Assembly: GCA_037447655.1 (NCBI GenBank)
Contig: JBBHKE010001600.1
Span: 1-64,000, forward strand
Direction of reading: 5' to 3'
Origin: Zygnema cylindricum
Taxonomy: Eukaryota; Streptophyta; Zygnematophyceae; Zygnematales; Zygnemataceae
DNA: 64,000 bases
A model generated the notes under the pieces. That model was not told the origin of the DNA, did not search any database, and saw nothing but the letters and a program-made list of their open reading frames with translations. Position 1 is the first letter of the stretch; every line of letters begins with the position of its first letter. The position numbers were made by a program, and so were the translations under genes. Positions 45,681 to 58,249 of the stretch are shown here, piece after piece.

Positions 45681-48600
45681 CAAGGTATGTCCTACAGAAA
45701 GAATCTGAATTGAGACACTAATCAAACAAAACACGCCTCTGTACAAACTAGAGATAAGTAACATCACAGTACACCGTGTAAAAACACGTCAGATAATTGC
45801 AGACGTGGTCGCGGATGACCACCTTCCGTCGGTAGCAAATCTTCACTGTCCATCATTTCGAAGTTTCATCCAAGATGAAACTTTTATGTGACACTTTGAT
45901 CTTTATGGTAAGTCTGAATAGTACCAACGGATCTTTGTAGAGTGTCTCATTTACCGACGCGTGTCCTAAAGTGTGTCACACCGTGAACTCCCTTGCTGTT
46001 CACTGTAACATTAATTCTGGTACATACTGAACAAAACTTTCACAAAATATTCTAAGTACTGAGAAAAGACTCCCCTCACCTATGAAGCTTAGTGAGGGCT
46101 AAACTTTCAAAACAACACTCCCCTAAAGCTTTAGACTCTACTAACCACTTAGACCACATCCCTCTCTACAGAATTTCAATCTTGGGGCATGTAAGGGTTT
46201 TGTCATCATATCTGCCAACATTTTCTCATCAGGTAAGTAGCTAAGTTTCAGAATTCTGCCCATCACCTTTTCCCTCACAAAGTGTAACTTAATGTCAATA
46301 TGCTTGCTTTTGAAATGATGACTAAGATTAGAAGCAATAGCAATAGCAACTCGATTGTCACACCAAATGACTTGAGGACCAGACTGCATAAATTTCAGTT
46401 ATTATAAAAGAGACTTTCCCCAAAGAAGTTCCTTAACAGTTGAGCTAGCTGCCATGTATTTAGCTTCCATGGTTGACTGAGCAGTCACCTTTTGGAGCTT
46501 GCTTTTCCAGCAGCAAGTACCATTACTGATCTTCAGAAAAAATCCAGTGGTAGAACGTCGGCTTGGCATATCACCATAACTCACATCGCTCCCGGTGCTG
46601 ATCTTCACTTCATCTCCTCCAAGAGACAGTTGGAGATCTCTTGTTCCTGCAAGATATCGCAGAACTCGTTTTGCTGCCTCCTAATCTGATTTCTTCGGAT
46701 TTTGAAGACTTTGACTCAGAGTTCCAACAGCTGCTGCAATATCCGGACGAGTGCAGTTTATAAAGTAGATAAGACTCCTAACAATTTTTCGATAGGGAAT
46801 CGTGGACATGAAGTCTGACTCCCCTGATTCCATATCATATTCGAGAGTCATTCCTCCATCTGTCTCATTTCCTTCCACCTTTGGCCTGAGCTCCATAGTT
46901 GTGGCACTCCCTTTTGCATCTGTCATGCCAAATCTTTCAAGTACATTTCCAATGGCCTCTCTCTGGGTGAGGTACTCTCTAACCCATCTCTCTTTACTTT
47001 GCTATGATATACCAGCCTCCTAAGTCTTCACCAAACTTGGCATTCAGAGCTGCCTTTATCCTATTTATTTTATTAAATGATTTGCTGATTAGCAGCAGAT
47101 CATCTACATAGAATGCAACATAAATCACACCATCATCTCCTTCCATGACATAAACAGAGTGATCTGAGGTGGTCCTTGTATAGCCCAAGCTTGTAAGAAA
47201 CTCATCCAACTTCAAATTCCACTGTTGTGGAGCCTGTTTCAATCCATACAATGATTTCAACAGTTTAGAGACTAGATTTTCCTTTCCTTTTTCTACATAA
47301 CCTTCAGGTTGTTTCATATAGATTACTTCCTCTAAGTCTCCATGCAAGAAGGCAGTTTTAACATCCATTTGATGAAATTCCATATTCTCAATTGCAGCTA
47401 AGGACAGCAAGACTCTGACCGTAAGAAATCTGACAATAGGAGAGAAGGTTTCCTCATAGTCTATTCTTTCCATTTGACTAAATCCCTTTGCAACCAGACG
47501 AGTTTTATACCTTTCAATGGTGTTGAGTGGGTTGAGCTCACTTTGAAGACCCACTTGCAACCTATGGCTTTCCGATCAGGTGGAAGCTCCACAAGTTCCC
47601 ATGTTTGGTCTTCCATGATCGATCTCATCTCATCATTTGTAGTTTAGATCCAATGATTCTTTTCAGGAACAGAAAATGCCTCCTGAATGGTAAGAGGCTC
47701 CCCGGTGCTTGCAAAAAAAACATGTTGAACTTGTTCTCCCCTTAAACGAGAACTATGTCTTCTTCCCCCCGGAAAATTTGAGGCTGGAACTGTTGGATAC
47801 CAAGCTCCACCTTGAGGTATTGGAAAGAGAGGATCTGCTGCTGTTTGTTGTTCAGTAGCTGATGGTACTCCGGTATTTGGAGTCGGTATTTTGCGCTCCA
47901 GTAGATGAAGAAGTAGAAGTTGCAGCAGACTGAAAGGGAATCTGATCCAAGATGACATATTCTTGCAATTTTTCTTTCTTCTCATTCTCATCCATACTAA
48001 ATACATCTATGGATTCACTCTCATACTTTACTTGAATATTTCTAGCAATCTTGATGGTATGTTTTTGAGGACAATAAATTCTATATTCTACAGATTCATC
48101 ATTATATCCCATAAAGTTTCCAGGCTTAGACTTTGGACTCAGTTTCTAGTTTGGTAGATTATCTAGTAGAAAACACTTGCTACCAAAAACTCTGAAGTGA
48201 CTGACATCTGGTTTTCTGCCATTCCACACTTCATAAGGTGTCAATCCCTGAACAGATCCTGTTTCTAATCTGTTCCTAATATATGTTGCAGTTTGGTAAG
48301 CTTCAGCCCAAAATTTAATGTATATTCCTTTATCAGCCATCATTGATTTGACAGTCTCATTTAGAGTTCTGTTTAGCCTTTTCGAGACTCCATTCTGCTC
48401 AAGAGTGTAAGGCACAGTGAACTGGTGAGATATACCAATTTCTTTTAAATAAACAACAAACTCGTTGGAAGTATATTCACCTCCATTATCAGATCTTAAG
48501 GAGAGAACCGATCTACCATTAAGTTTCTCTGTCCAGACCCGAAAGTGTTTGAAGTGGGTGAAGACCTCTTTTTTCTCTTTCATAAAATAGATTCAGCTGA

Positions 48601-50995
48601 ATCTGGAGAAATCATCTGTGAATGTGACAAGGTATTTGTTGCCAGCAAGAGATGGTACTTTGGAGGGTCCCCACACATCTGAATGAAGAAGTTCTAAGAT
48701 TTTAGTCGCTCTAAAATCTGCAGCTTGGGGTAAAGGAAGTTTATGAAGCTTGCCCAAAGCACAACCATCACAAATACTTGACTGTTGCTGACCAAACCTA
48801 ACTCTTTCTACCATATCATTTTTGACCATTTTTTCCAATCTGTCATAATGAACATGGCCCAACCTCTTATGCCACAAAACATTATCAGATAAGACACTGG
48901 AGTAAGCAAAAGAAGTTGTATTCACCAGGTCCACCCGACACAAATTATTTGGGCCTCTAGTTCCCATTACGGCTACCCTTCTCTCTTTGCTGACTATTTT
49001 CTTTCCTTGTTTCTGAAGTTTTTCAAAACCTCTACTTTTTGCAACTGAGGTAGAAAACAAGTTTTTTTTGAACTGAGGAACATACAATACATTATAGAGA
49101 GTTCTAGGAACTGTCCATCTATCTCTCACATAAGGATGGCAGTTCCTTGAGCCTTTGCTTCAATTGTGGCACCACAAGTATAATAGATATGCCTTTTGGA
49201 ATAGGTTGCAGATCTGTGAAGGAAGCTTTGTTCCAACACATATGAGATGAGCTTCTTGAGTCCATGATCCACCCGTGGTTTTTGTCTCCCTCCATCAGTT
49301 TTGCAAGGGCAAAGAATTCTTTGTCATCAGTTTTTGGAAAACTGACGACATTTAGCGCCTTCCCCTTGTCAACCGATTCCGATCCCTGTGTATCAGCTAA
49401 AAATGCTTCGGTTTTGGAAGGAAGAGTCGGTGGTGTATGTGGTGTCTTTTGTGGCGTGTAGATCCCTTTTTGCCTCCATCCATTTCTGAACACACTTGTC
49501 TCACAAGCTTTAAGAAACTTAGGACACTGTTTGTACAGATGTCCTTGATTATAATAGTAGACACACTTGTTATAAGGCTGAAAGCCTTGGTACCCCTGAG
49601 ATCTGTTTCCTTGAAAATATGCATTAAAAGCTAAAGATGATTTTCTTGGATTAAAAGCTGCAACACTGGATTCCTCTTCTAATACTAGTTCTATAGTTGT
49701 TGCTAAGTTCCAGGCTGACTTATCCAACTTTCTCAAGTTTGCCGAGGCTCCTTTATATTCCCCAGGATGACCTCGCATAAGAATCATAGCTTGATGATAA
49801 GGGGAGAAGTTCCCCCTTAAACGTGTATTTTCTGCCAACAAAAGCCTAAGGCCAGTACAATATTCAGCCATGCTACCTCATGTATATCTATAATCATAAA
49901 TATTCCCAGCTGTGATAATTTCATGGTGGTCATTAGCTTTCAAATAGATGGTTTTCAAGGAAGACCAGATTTGTGATGCCTTTTTCATTTTGATATGTGA
50001 CATAAGTAGATTTTTTGAGATCATTAACTTCAACAAATGCAGAGCTTGCTGATTTTTCCCATTATAGGATCCTTCAGTTTCAGCAAGGCTGCCATCAACT
50101 ACATCAGACAATTTGACCTGAGTGAAATAAGACTCAAGTAGATCAGACCAATAGATGTATTTCCTTCCATCAAAATCTGGGATCCGTGAGGGTGAGCCCG
50201 TGACCTGTTGTTCTTTTACTGCTACACCAAGTGAAGACGAAGATGATGCTGGAGTAGACATCACAGAATTAGATAAGCAAGAAGCTCTCACTGATGCTCA
50301 AAAAAATACACACAACTTTGGAACACAGCCAAAGATAATTTTGGCAACCAAATGGCCTACAAATCTGACACACTGTAGATAGTACATGAAGGAACACAAA
50401 TTCAAATTTACACAAAAATCTGCAAACAGATCTGAGAGATATTCTCAGTCAAAGATATCAAAAAATGTCACAACATAATTTTGATAGATAAGCAAAGGAG
50501 ACATACCACCCATACATCAATAATATCTACTATCTAAAAGAGGATACCTGAATATGTCAAGGTATGTCATACAGAAAGAATCTGAACTGAGACACTAATC
50601 AAACAAAACACGCTTCTGTACAAACTAGAGATAAGTTACATCACAGTACACCGTGTATAAACACGTCAGATAATTACAGACGTGGTCCCGAATGACCACC
50701 TTCCGTCGGCAGCAAATCTTCACTGTCCATCATTTTGAAGTTTCATCCAAGATGAAACTTTTATGTGACACTTCGATCTTTATGGTAAATTTGAATAGTA
50801 CCAACGGATCTTTGTAGAGTTTCTCATTTACTGACGCGTGTCCTGAAGTGTGTCACACTGTGAACTCCCTCGCTCTTCACTGTAACATTAATTCTGGTAC
50901 ATACTGAACTAGACTTTCACAAAATATTCTAAGTAATTAGAAAACACTCCCCTCACCTATGAAGCTTATTGAGGACTAGAGCTTTCAAAACAACA
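45681..50995 (-). mobile_element. Element C: Copia retrotransposon with two LTRs, minus strand
   Basis: LTRs of about 437 bp at 45681-46117 and 50558-50995 are close copies. Minus strand 5' end TGTTGTTTTGAAAG; polypurine tract CTTTAGGGGAG at 46118-46128. Host sequence CCCT is present on both sides, a likely partial target duplication. Gag begins near 50291 (PDFDGRKYIYWSDLLESY) with a damaged knuckle (CVYYYNQGHLYKQC). The protease motif is DSR instead of DSG. Pre-integrase and integrase lie at about 49129-48150 (LWHKRLGHVHYDRLE, SDVWGPSKV, RSDNGGEYTS). RT is at 47560-46690 (MDVKTAFLHGDLEEVIYM, YVDDLLLI), and RNase H runs to 46141 (SKHIDIKLHFVREKV, ADMMTKP). Several stops; not autonomous. Confidence 0.9.
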
Positions 50996-51000
50996 CCCTA

Positions 51001-51533
51001 TTCTTCCTCTTTTTTTACGTCATCTTCAATACGCCCATCTTAATGGTGCTAGTTTAGCTTCTCTTAGAAAAGGGCTTGTAAATGGCATCGATATTTTTAA
51101 TGAAAACAAGATTGATTTTTGTCATGGTTGTATTCTTGAAAAGATGCCTCGTTTAGTTTTTTCTTCTTCTTCTTCTCGCTCTTTAGCTCCCCTTGATCTC
51201 ATTCATTGTGATGTATGCGGTCCTATTCCCATTCTTAGCCTTAGTGGCGTATCTTATTTTCTCACTTTTACAATGATTTTTCTCGCTTTACATATGTTTA
51301 TTTCATGCAATATAAATCTGAGGTTTTTACCCATTTTAAACATTTCAAGGCACTTGTGGAAAATCACTTCTCATCCCGCTTCAAAACCATTCGTACGTTT
51401 AATAAGGGGGAATTTGTTTCCAATGAATTCTCGAATTTTTTACTAACACATGACATTATTCATCACAAAACCTCTCCCCATTCTCCGCAACAAAATGGTG
51501 ATGCCGAACGTCTAAATCGTGTTGGGTTATTCT
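51001..51533 (+). pseudogene. Element D pol fragment (pre-integrase and integrase core)
   Basis: Resumes after C with LNGASLASLRKGLVNGIDIF and FCHGCILEKM, then LDLIHCDVCGPIP. A frameshift near 51300 precedes FTHFKHFKALVE and HSPQQNGDAERLNR. The zinc knuckle and protease that should lie between gag and this point are absent, so a deletion occurred before or with the insertion of C. It ends at the E insertion. Confidence 0.8.
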
Positions 51534-52045
51534 CATTTCGCTGTATTTTCCCGAAGCGACATAATAACATTTATTTGCTAAACGTGAAGTATCACGTCAT
51601 CATACAAAATGTACGACGTCGTTTCGCAGCGGTACTTTTGTCATCCGCGAACAAAATGTACTATTTTGTTTCGCGTCAATTATTGTTTTCGTGCGCAGGT
51701 GTCACATTTTGCGTGCAAGTGTTTTCATGTGACAACACGTATTTAAGTCAACGTTTGGAGTTAGTCGTTTCGAAGGAAGAAAGTGCGTGCTACTTTCTTC
51801 GTGGAAACATCCTTGCAGTGTGCATTGTCAGCTAGGGACAGATTTCAACGCTTCGCTAAGTTCTGCTTGTTTACCTTGTTTTCTTAGTGCACAGTGGCGA
51901 GTATATAGGCAACAGTGTACATGTGAGAAGTATTGTATCTCATTAATCAATCTAATTTAGATGATTAATCTTGGAGTAGAGATTACTTAAGAAGAGAGAG
52001 AAGAGAGAGAAGAGCGAAGAGTGATGATGTAAAGAGGCTTTGGCC
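51534..52045 (+). mobile_element. LTR-like piece E, interrupted by element A
   Basis: Starts TGTTGGGTTATTCTC right after the D integrase codons. About 200 bp are homologous to the minus-strand fragment 32498-32290. Its right part would lie beyond A, after 63978. No coding content. Confidence 0.55.
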
Positions 52046-52248
52046 TGTTAAAATTAATAGATTTCTAGAGTATTTTCTAGGAATAAATATGTTGGTATAA
52101 GAGGAAAAGAAAAGTACGGACAGCCTGCCTCCACCTCCTCTCTTTAGCCCCCATACTTGTTGTAGTCACTGAAGGATAGAGAGGGTGGTTGAACCATGGC
52201 TCCCTTAGTTTAACAGGCAATTATTTTTAGAAGGTTGCTAAAAAGAGA

Positions 52249-52292
52249 TCTGACGGACCCAGGACTTCATCCCGATACCTACCGTCTGTCAG
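52249..52292 (+). other. Conserved imperfect hairpin in the LTRs of A and B
   Basis: TCTGACGGAC..CCAGGA..ATCC..GTCTGTCAG forms an outer stem and an inner stem with a TTC-type loop. Related hairpins occur at about 56739-56782, 57447-57490 (ACCCAGGATTCGATCCTG), 62796-62842 and, diverged, in the solo LTR near 26560. Confidence 0.6.
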
Positions 52293-53083
52293 GTTAGCCG
52301 GTAACTGTCAACTTTATCCTATTAGACTAGGACCAATGCTAAATGCTATAGGGTATGATAGATATATATTTGTTTAGGAGTGAAGTAATTCATTTAATTG
52401 AAACTGTAAACGACATGCATAGATACAATTTTGTAAATGTACGAAGTACGATACTATTTCAGAACGGATACCAAGCATTTTGTTTCAACAACGAAACAAA
52501 TATTACACAAGTATTTATGACGGCTGAGATTGCGTTTTGGTTCATATCCAACGGCACACATCATTGCCGGGATCCCGGAATGGTCACTATGGCGTGTAGT
52601 GACGTGGCATGAACTACCGCCACGTGGAGAGAAAACATTCGGTCGCGGGAATTTCGAGGAACGTACGGACGAGTGAAAAGTGGACACGCGTCCGCTTAAT
52701 AGCCTTGTCGTACATAGGTCGTACAAAAGGTACACTGGCAGTAGTACTTTTTGATACGGTGTAGTATTCTGATTGGTCCGTACTTCAGTAGATAGGAGAT
52801 ATTTGAGGGAATCAGGACTTAGTAAATTTTGGTAGGCAGTCACCTCTCTCGTTGAGAGTTTGTAGAAATTTGCATTTTTACTGCCTCATAACTTATCGCT
52901 TGGTTGGCCGTTTTCAGAGATTCTTTTTCCTACGGACTTAGAGGAGTCCAGGCTCCACAAAGGTGCAGTTAGATTGTCTACTTGTATGCTTTGGTAGTAG
53001 TGGTTGCCATTGAAAGTGGGTTAGCTAATAACTATCTAGAGGCTTCATGTATTCTGTAGTCCAATGGAGGACACAAAATTGTA

Positions 53084-53098
53084 GGTTATGGGCCCACC
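53084..53098 (+). other. Half-tRNA-iMet primer binding site of element A
   Basis: GGTTATGGGCCCACC follows the LTR directly and is the exact complement of GGUGGGCCCAUAACC in the anticodon arm of plant initiator tRNA-Met. The gag start ATG (53088) lies inside it. Confidence 0.8.
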
Positions 53099-56000
53099 CT
53101 CTAGGGTGCCCATCTTCAATGGATCAGGGTTTATCTATTGGGAAGCCATGATGACAGGAGCTTTGTGTGAAAAATGATACTGGGGTATTGTTAATGGACA
53201 AGTGAAACGTCCACCTCATGGAACACCACCAGGATTTGGTGGAATAAGGTTTTTTGTAGCATCATCTGCTGCAGCAAAGGAGGCAGATGATGGGGACAGC
53301 AGGGTGTCCGAAAAGGGGAAAGAAAAGGAGACACCTCTTACCCTTATTGCTCCTATTCCCGCGACTCCCGCAGCGACGATTGTGAAGACCGTGGAGACCA
53401 ATACTCAAATGTGGGAAGACACCAACATGGATGCCAAGAACTTCATTCTGAGACACCTCACACAAGCTTTGGCAACTCCTCACATTCACGTTTATAAGGC
53501 CGAGGAGTTGTGGGTGAGTTTGATAGAGATCTATAGAGTTGGTAGAATTTAGGAGCTCCAGTTGGCAAAGCAAAAGTTGGGAAATTATACTTACAAGGGG
53601 GGAAAGATGTTAGACTAGTGTAATGATATTTTTTGTTTGTATATGGAGATGGAGAGTGCCGGATGGATAGGTACAATGAAGATGAAGGTTAACACTCTTA
53701 TCATGAAGTTACCTGACGAGTATGAGAATATAGTGTATAGAGTATTAGGAAATGACTGATAGTTCATAGAAGTGGAATAAAGTGGTCTGCATGATACTTG
53801 TGTAGGAGAACACGATTGAAATCACGAGAGGAGGAAAGAGCATTCAAGCTCTAGCCGCCGTAGGGGAGAGGTGGAAATCGGACCCGGAAAAACCATACAA
53901 AGGAGAAAGAGTTTAGCCTGGAGGACCAAGGCCCCCAATGGGCCTATGTCATTTTTGCAAAAAACCGGGACACTTTATCGCGGATTGTGTCAAGCTATCG
54001 GAGTTGAGGCTCCAAAAGAACCATGGAGGAGGTTCTTTCGGAAGGAAAACAAAGGCTTTTTTGATCACAAAGGTGACAAGAGAGACGAAGGATGAGTCGC
54101 CTGAGGAGGATGGGGAGCTTCTTCTTGACAAGAGTCTGGAGGAGAAGGAGATCCCTCGGAGACAGAAGTGTGCCCTTCGAGCAATTTAGGAAGCTCCACA
54201 GGTAGGATGGATCATTGACTCACGTGCATCCATGTATATGTGTCGTGACAAGGACCTCTTCACTACGCTAAAGAAAAATCCCTACTGTAAAAATTCAGTA
54301 TGGGGATGGGAGAGTGGTTACTACAGATCTAGTGGGATCAGTAGATGTGAAAGTCTTTGTAGAGGGTAAGATTTCTATACTCACATTTTCAGATGTAATC
54401 TACATTCCTCAGCTGAGTAAACATCTTGTCTCTATGTCTGTGTTAGATGACAAAGAGTTTGATTTATGGGGATGAAGTTTACTTCATGGCAGATAAGGGC
54501 AGCCATGGAATGTTTAGGTTAACTTGAGTAATGAAAAGAAGAATGCTTACTATGTTGGTGTTCCTAAGTTAATCATTTGGCATAAACGATTGGGGCATGT
54601 GCATTTTGATAGGTTGAGGGAAATGAAAAAGATTGGAGTAGTAGAAGGCATTCAGTTTGGGGATAATGAAATGATGAATTATTGTAGTGGCTGTGCTCAA
54701 GGTGAGGCTCACAGACTTTCCGGAAACGTCATATATTCTTATGGACTTTGAGGAGACACAAAAGGAGGGACCGGAACCGGCTTCCATGGATAGGGGAGCC
54801 GATGAGACAATAAGGACAAATCCAAGACTTCCCTCCATCCCAGCATCAGAGTTTGAGGGGGGGAGAAGGAGCAGCAAAAAGATCTAGGAAAAACATGCGG
54901 CTCACAAGATATGTAAGCTATCTCACCCAGATGAGCCTCGGTCATACTCAGAGGCATTAAACAATCCAGAGAAAGACAGATGGATTAGAGCCATAAATGA
55001 TGAGATGGCTTCTATCATGGAAGCAAATACTTGGGAACTAGCCGACTGTCCTCTTGACAGAAATCCTATCGGCTGTAAATGTGTGTTTAAATTAAAACTG
55101 AATCAATATAATACTATTGAGAGATATAAGGCTTGTTTGGTAGCAAAGGGGTTCCCCCAAAAAGAGGGGATTGACCATGAGGAGACTTTTGCTCCAGTTG
55201 TTCAGTTCCCATCAGTAAGGATTCTCCTCAGTCTAGCAGCAACGCAAGACATGGAAATTCATCAGATGGATATTAAGACCGCATTTATCAATGGTGAGTT
55301 AGAGGAAGAAATCTTCATGCGGCAACCAAATGGATTCATGGAGAATGGGGAAGAGAGCAAAGTCTGCATGCTCATAAAGTCCTTGTATGGACTTAAGCAC
55401 GCTATTCGACAGTGGAACAAAAAACTAGATGAGTTTCTCACTGGTCTGGGATATATCCGTATTAGCTCTGACCATTCTATCTATATGTTTGAAGATGAGA
55501 ATTGTGTCATTTTTATTGCAATTTATGTGGATGATCTGCTTCTTTTAAGTAAATCTTTGGAAAAGATTAATAGGCTAAAGAAAGATCTTAGAAGCATATT
55601 TCATATGAAGGATTAAGGGGAGGCAAGATATATTTTGGGGATTCAAATGGAGAGAGATAAAGGGAAAAAGATTAGCAGACTTACTTAGAAAGTAGCAATA
55701 TGTAATATGGTTGAGAAATTCCAAATGGAAAAGGCTAACATTGTACCACTCCTATGGACTTGAAAAAAGTAAGTGATGGGAGTGTAGAAGGAAGAGTGAT
55801 GATCTTAGACGATCAGATGAGGCCAGAGGAGAGAGAGTTTATGAAGTCTATCCCTTTTAGACAGGTCGTAGGAAGTTTGATCTATTTTATGAACTGTAAC
55901 AAGCTGGACATATCGGCAACAGTTGGAGTACTCAGTAGGAGTCTTCATGATCCTAAGAAGAGAGAATGGGAGGCAGCCAAAAGAGTCATGAGATATCTGG

Positions 56001-56536
56001 TGGGAACCAAAGAGTTATGGTTGCATTTGGGAGGGGAGCACACTGACATCACTACTTGGAGTGATGCCAGTTATGGGGTCGCACCTATGAGAAGATGCAC
56101 TTATGGGTATGTGTTGTATGTGGGAGATGGTGCTTGCTGTTGGAGCAGTAAGGAACAAAAGGTGGTGGCTTAGTCTACTATGGAAGCTGATTACATGGCC
56201 TCTTGTTCTGCTGTGAAAGAATTGATGTGGGTTAAGTCCTTGTTGCAAAAACTAGGGTATATGATGGAGGGAGTGCATGAAGTGTTTTGTGATAATCAAG
56301 TGGCCATTGGAATTGCAGCTAATCCAAAAAATCATTTCAAAGCTAAGCATAAGGACATAGATTGAGTTTTGTGAGGGAAAAAGTTGAGAATAAGATTGTG
56401 AATCTTGTACATAAATCTGATGAGGAAATGGTGGCTTATATGATGACAAAGCCAGTGCCCTCTTATAAATTGAAATATTGTTGAGAAAAATGAGGACTAA
56501 AACTGAAGTTAAAATTAGACTAGAAAATAAATGGAG
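53088..56536 (+). pseudogene. Element A gag-pol remnant
   Basis: Gag begins MGPPSRVPIFNGSGFIYWE and soon hits a stop (near 53190). Then come the knuckle CHFCKKPGHFIADC (about 53944), the protease site DSR (DSG lost; near 54218) and pre-integrase LIIWHKRLGHVHFDRLREM. At about 54720 the sequence jumps to the linker before RT, so integrase is deleted. RT at 55005-55616 (MDIKTAFINGELEEEIFM, YVDDLLLL) stops at 55616. RNase H follows to about 56490 (NCNKLDISATVGVLSRSL, TTWSDASYG, a stop before STMEADYMA). Confidence 0.88.
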
Positions 56537-58234
56537 TGTTGAAATTAATAGATTTTTAGAGTATTTTCTAGGTATAAATATGTTGGTATAAAAGGAAAAG
56601 AAAAGTACGGACAACCTACCTTCACCTCCTCTCTCTAGCCCCCATACTTGTTGTGGTCAGTGAAGGATAGAGAGGGTGGTTGAACCATGGATGCCTTAGT
56701 TTAACATGCATTATTTTTAGTAGGTTACTGAAAAGAGACTTGACGGACATTGGACTTGATCCTGGTAATTGCCGTTCGTCAGGTTAGCCGGTAACTGTCA
56801 ACTCTATCTTATTAGACTACGACCAATGCTAAATGCTATAGGGTATGATAGATATGTATTTATTTAGGAGTGAACGAATTCATTTAATTGAAACTGTATA
56901 CGGCATGCATAGATACAGTTTTTTAAAAGTACGACGTACGATACTATTTCGTAACGGATACCACGCATTTTGTTTCGACAGCAAAACCAATATTACACAA
57001 GTATTTATGACGGCTCCGACTGCGTTTTGGTTCAAATCCAACGTCGCACATTATTGTTGGGTTCCCAGGATGGTCACTTTGGCGTTTAGTGACGTGGCAT
57101 GACTTAGGGCCACGTGGAGAAATAACATTCGGTCGCGAGAATTTTGAGGAACGTACGAACGTGTGAAAAGAGGACACGCGTCCGCTTAATAGCCTTGTCG
57201 TACATAGGTCGTACAAAAGGTACACCGGCAGTAGTATTTTTGTTCAAATTAAAAGGATTTCTTTTGTATTTTCTAGGTTTCTTAAAGTAATTTAAAATGA
57301 GGAAGAAAAAGCAGAGGCAGCTTGCTTCTAACTTCTCTCTCTAGCCCCATACTTGACGTAGTCAGTGGAGGCAGAAGAAGAAACTAGAGCCACTGCTGCC
57401 TATGCTTCTCCTAGAGACAGTAGGCAGTCCTCTGTTAAACTTACCAAAGAGGTTAACGGACCCAGGATTCGATCCTGTTACCTACCGTCCATCTGAATAG
57501 ACCAGCGTCGTTACCATGTAGCCTAGAACCTGTGTCGAGATATATAGGGTACGATAGCTACTTAAAGATGTACAAATAGGAAAGTTCATTTAACTGACGA
57601 ACAGACTACAATCATATAGATATAGTTAGATATAATCACGTCTAAATGTAGTGCTTGTATTTTTAACGATTATAAATTAAGGCCAATATCAATCGAATGG
57701 TGAAAGAAGAAGCCGACATCGCAGAATAGACTATTTGGCGGCTAGCAATCTCAGCCACATCGGGTGACACGTGGCAACATGACATTGGATGGCGGCATCT
57801 CCGGAACATACCATGGCGAACTCCGAAATGGCAGGCGTCATCTTCCTGGCCATGTCGTACAATGGCCGTACAGAAAGTACTCCGGGCCAAGTACCTTTCT
57901 GTACTCTACACTGAATTGACTGGCTCCGTACGTAGTGTGATAAGAGAGGGGATCAAGACTTAGAAAATATTTAGGTGATAGCCTCTCTCCCATAATGCTT
58001 CGGTATAAAAGGTCATATTTGACCATTGATAATTTACTGCTCAGAGGAGCAAATTCAATGATTTTTTTTGTGGCAGACTCAAGGGAGTCACTTCTTCAAA
58101 GGGGTGCAGTCTGATCATTATGTATTTTGTCAAGGTGTCAGCAATATTCAGACTAAGATCTAAGAAATAAGATTATCCTAGAGGCTTTTAGCAAGCTGCC
58201 TACTATGAGTACCAATGGAGGTCTCAGAGTTGCA

Positions 58235-58249
58235 GGTTATGGGCCCACC
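58235..58249 (+). other. Half-tRNA-iMet primer binding site of element B
   Basis: Same 15 bases as in A (GGTTATGGGCCCACC) directly after the 5' LTR; the presumed gag ATG at 58239 lies inside it. Confidence 0.8.
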
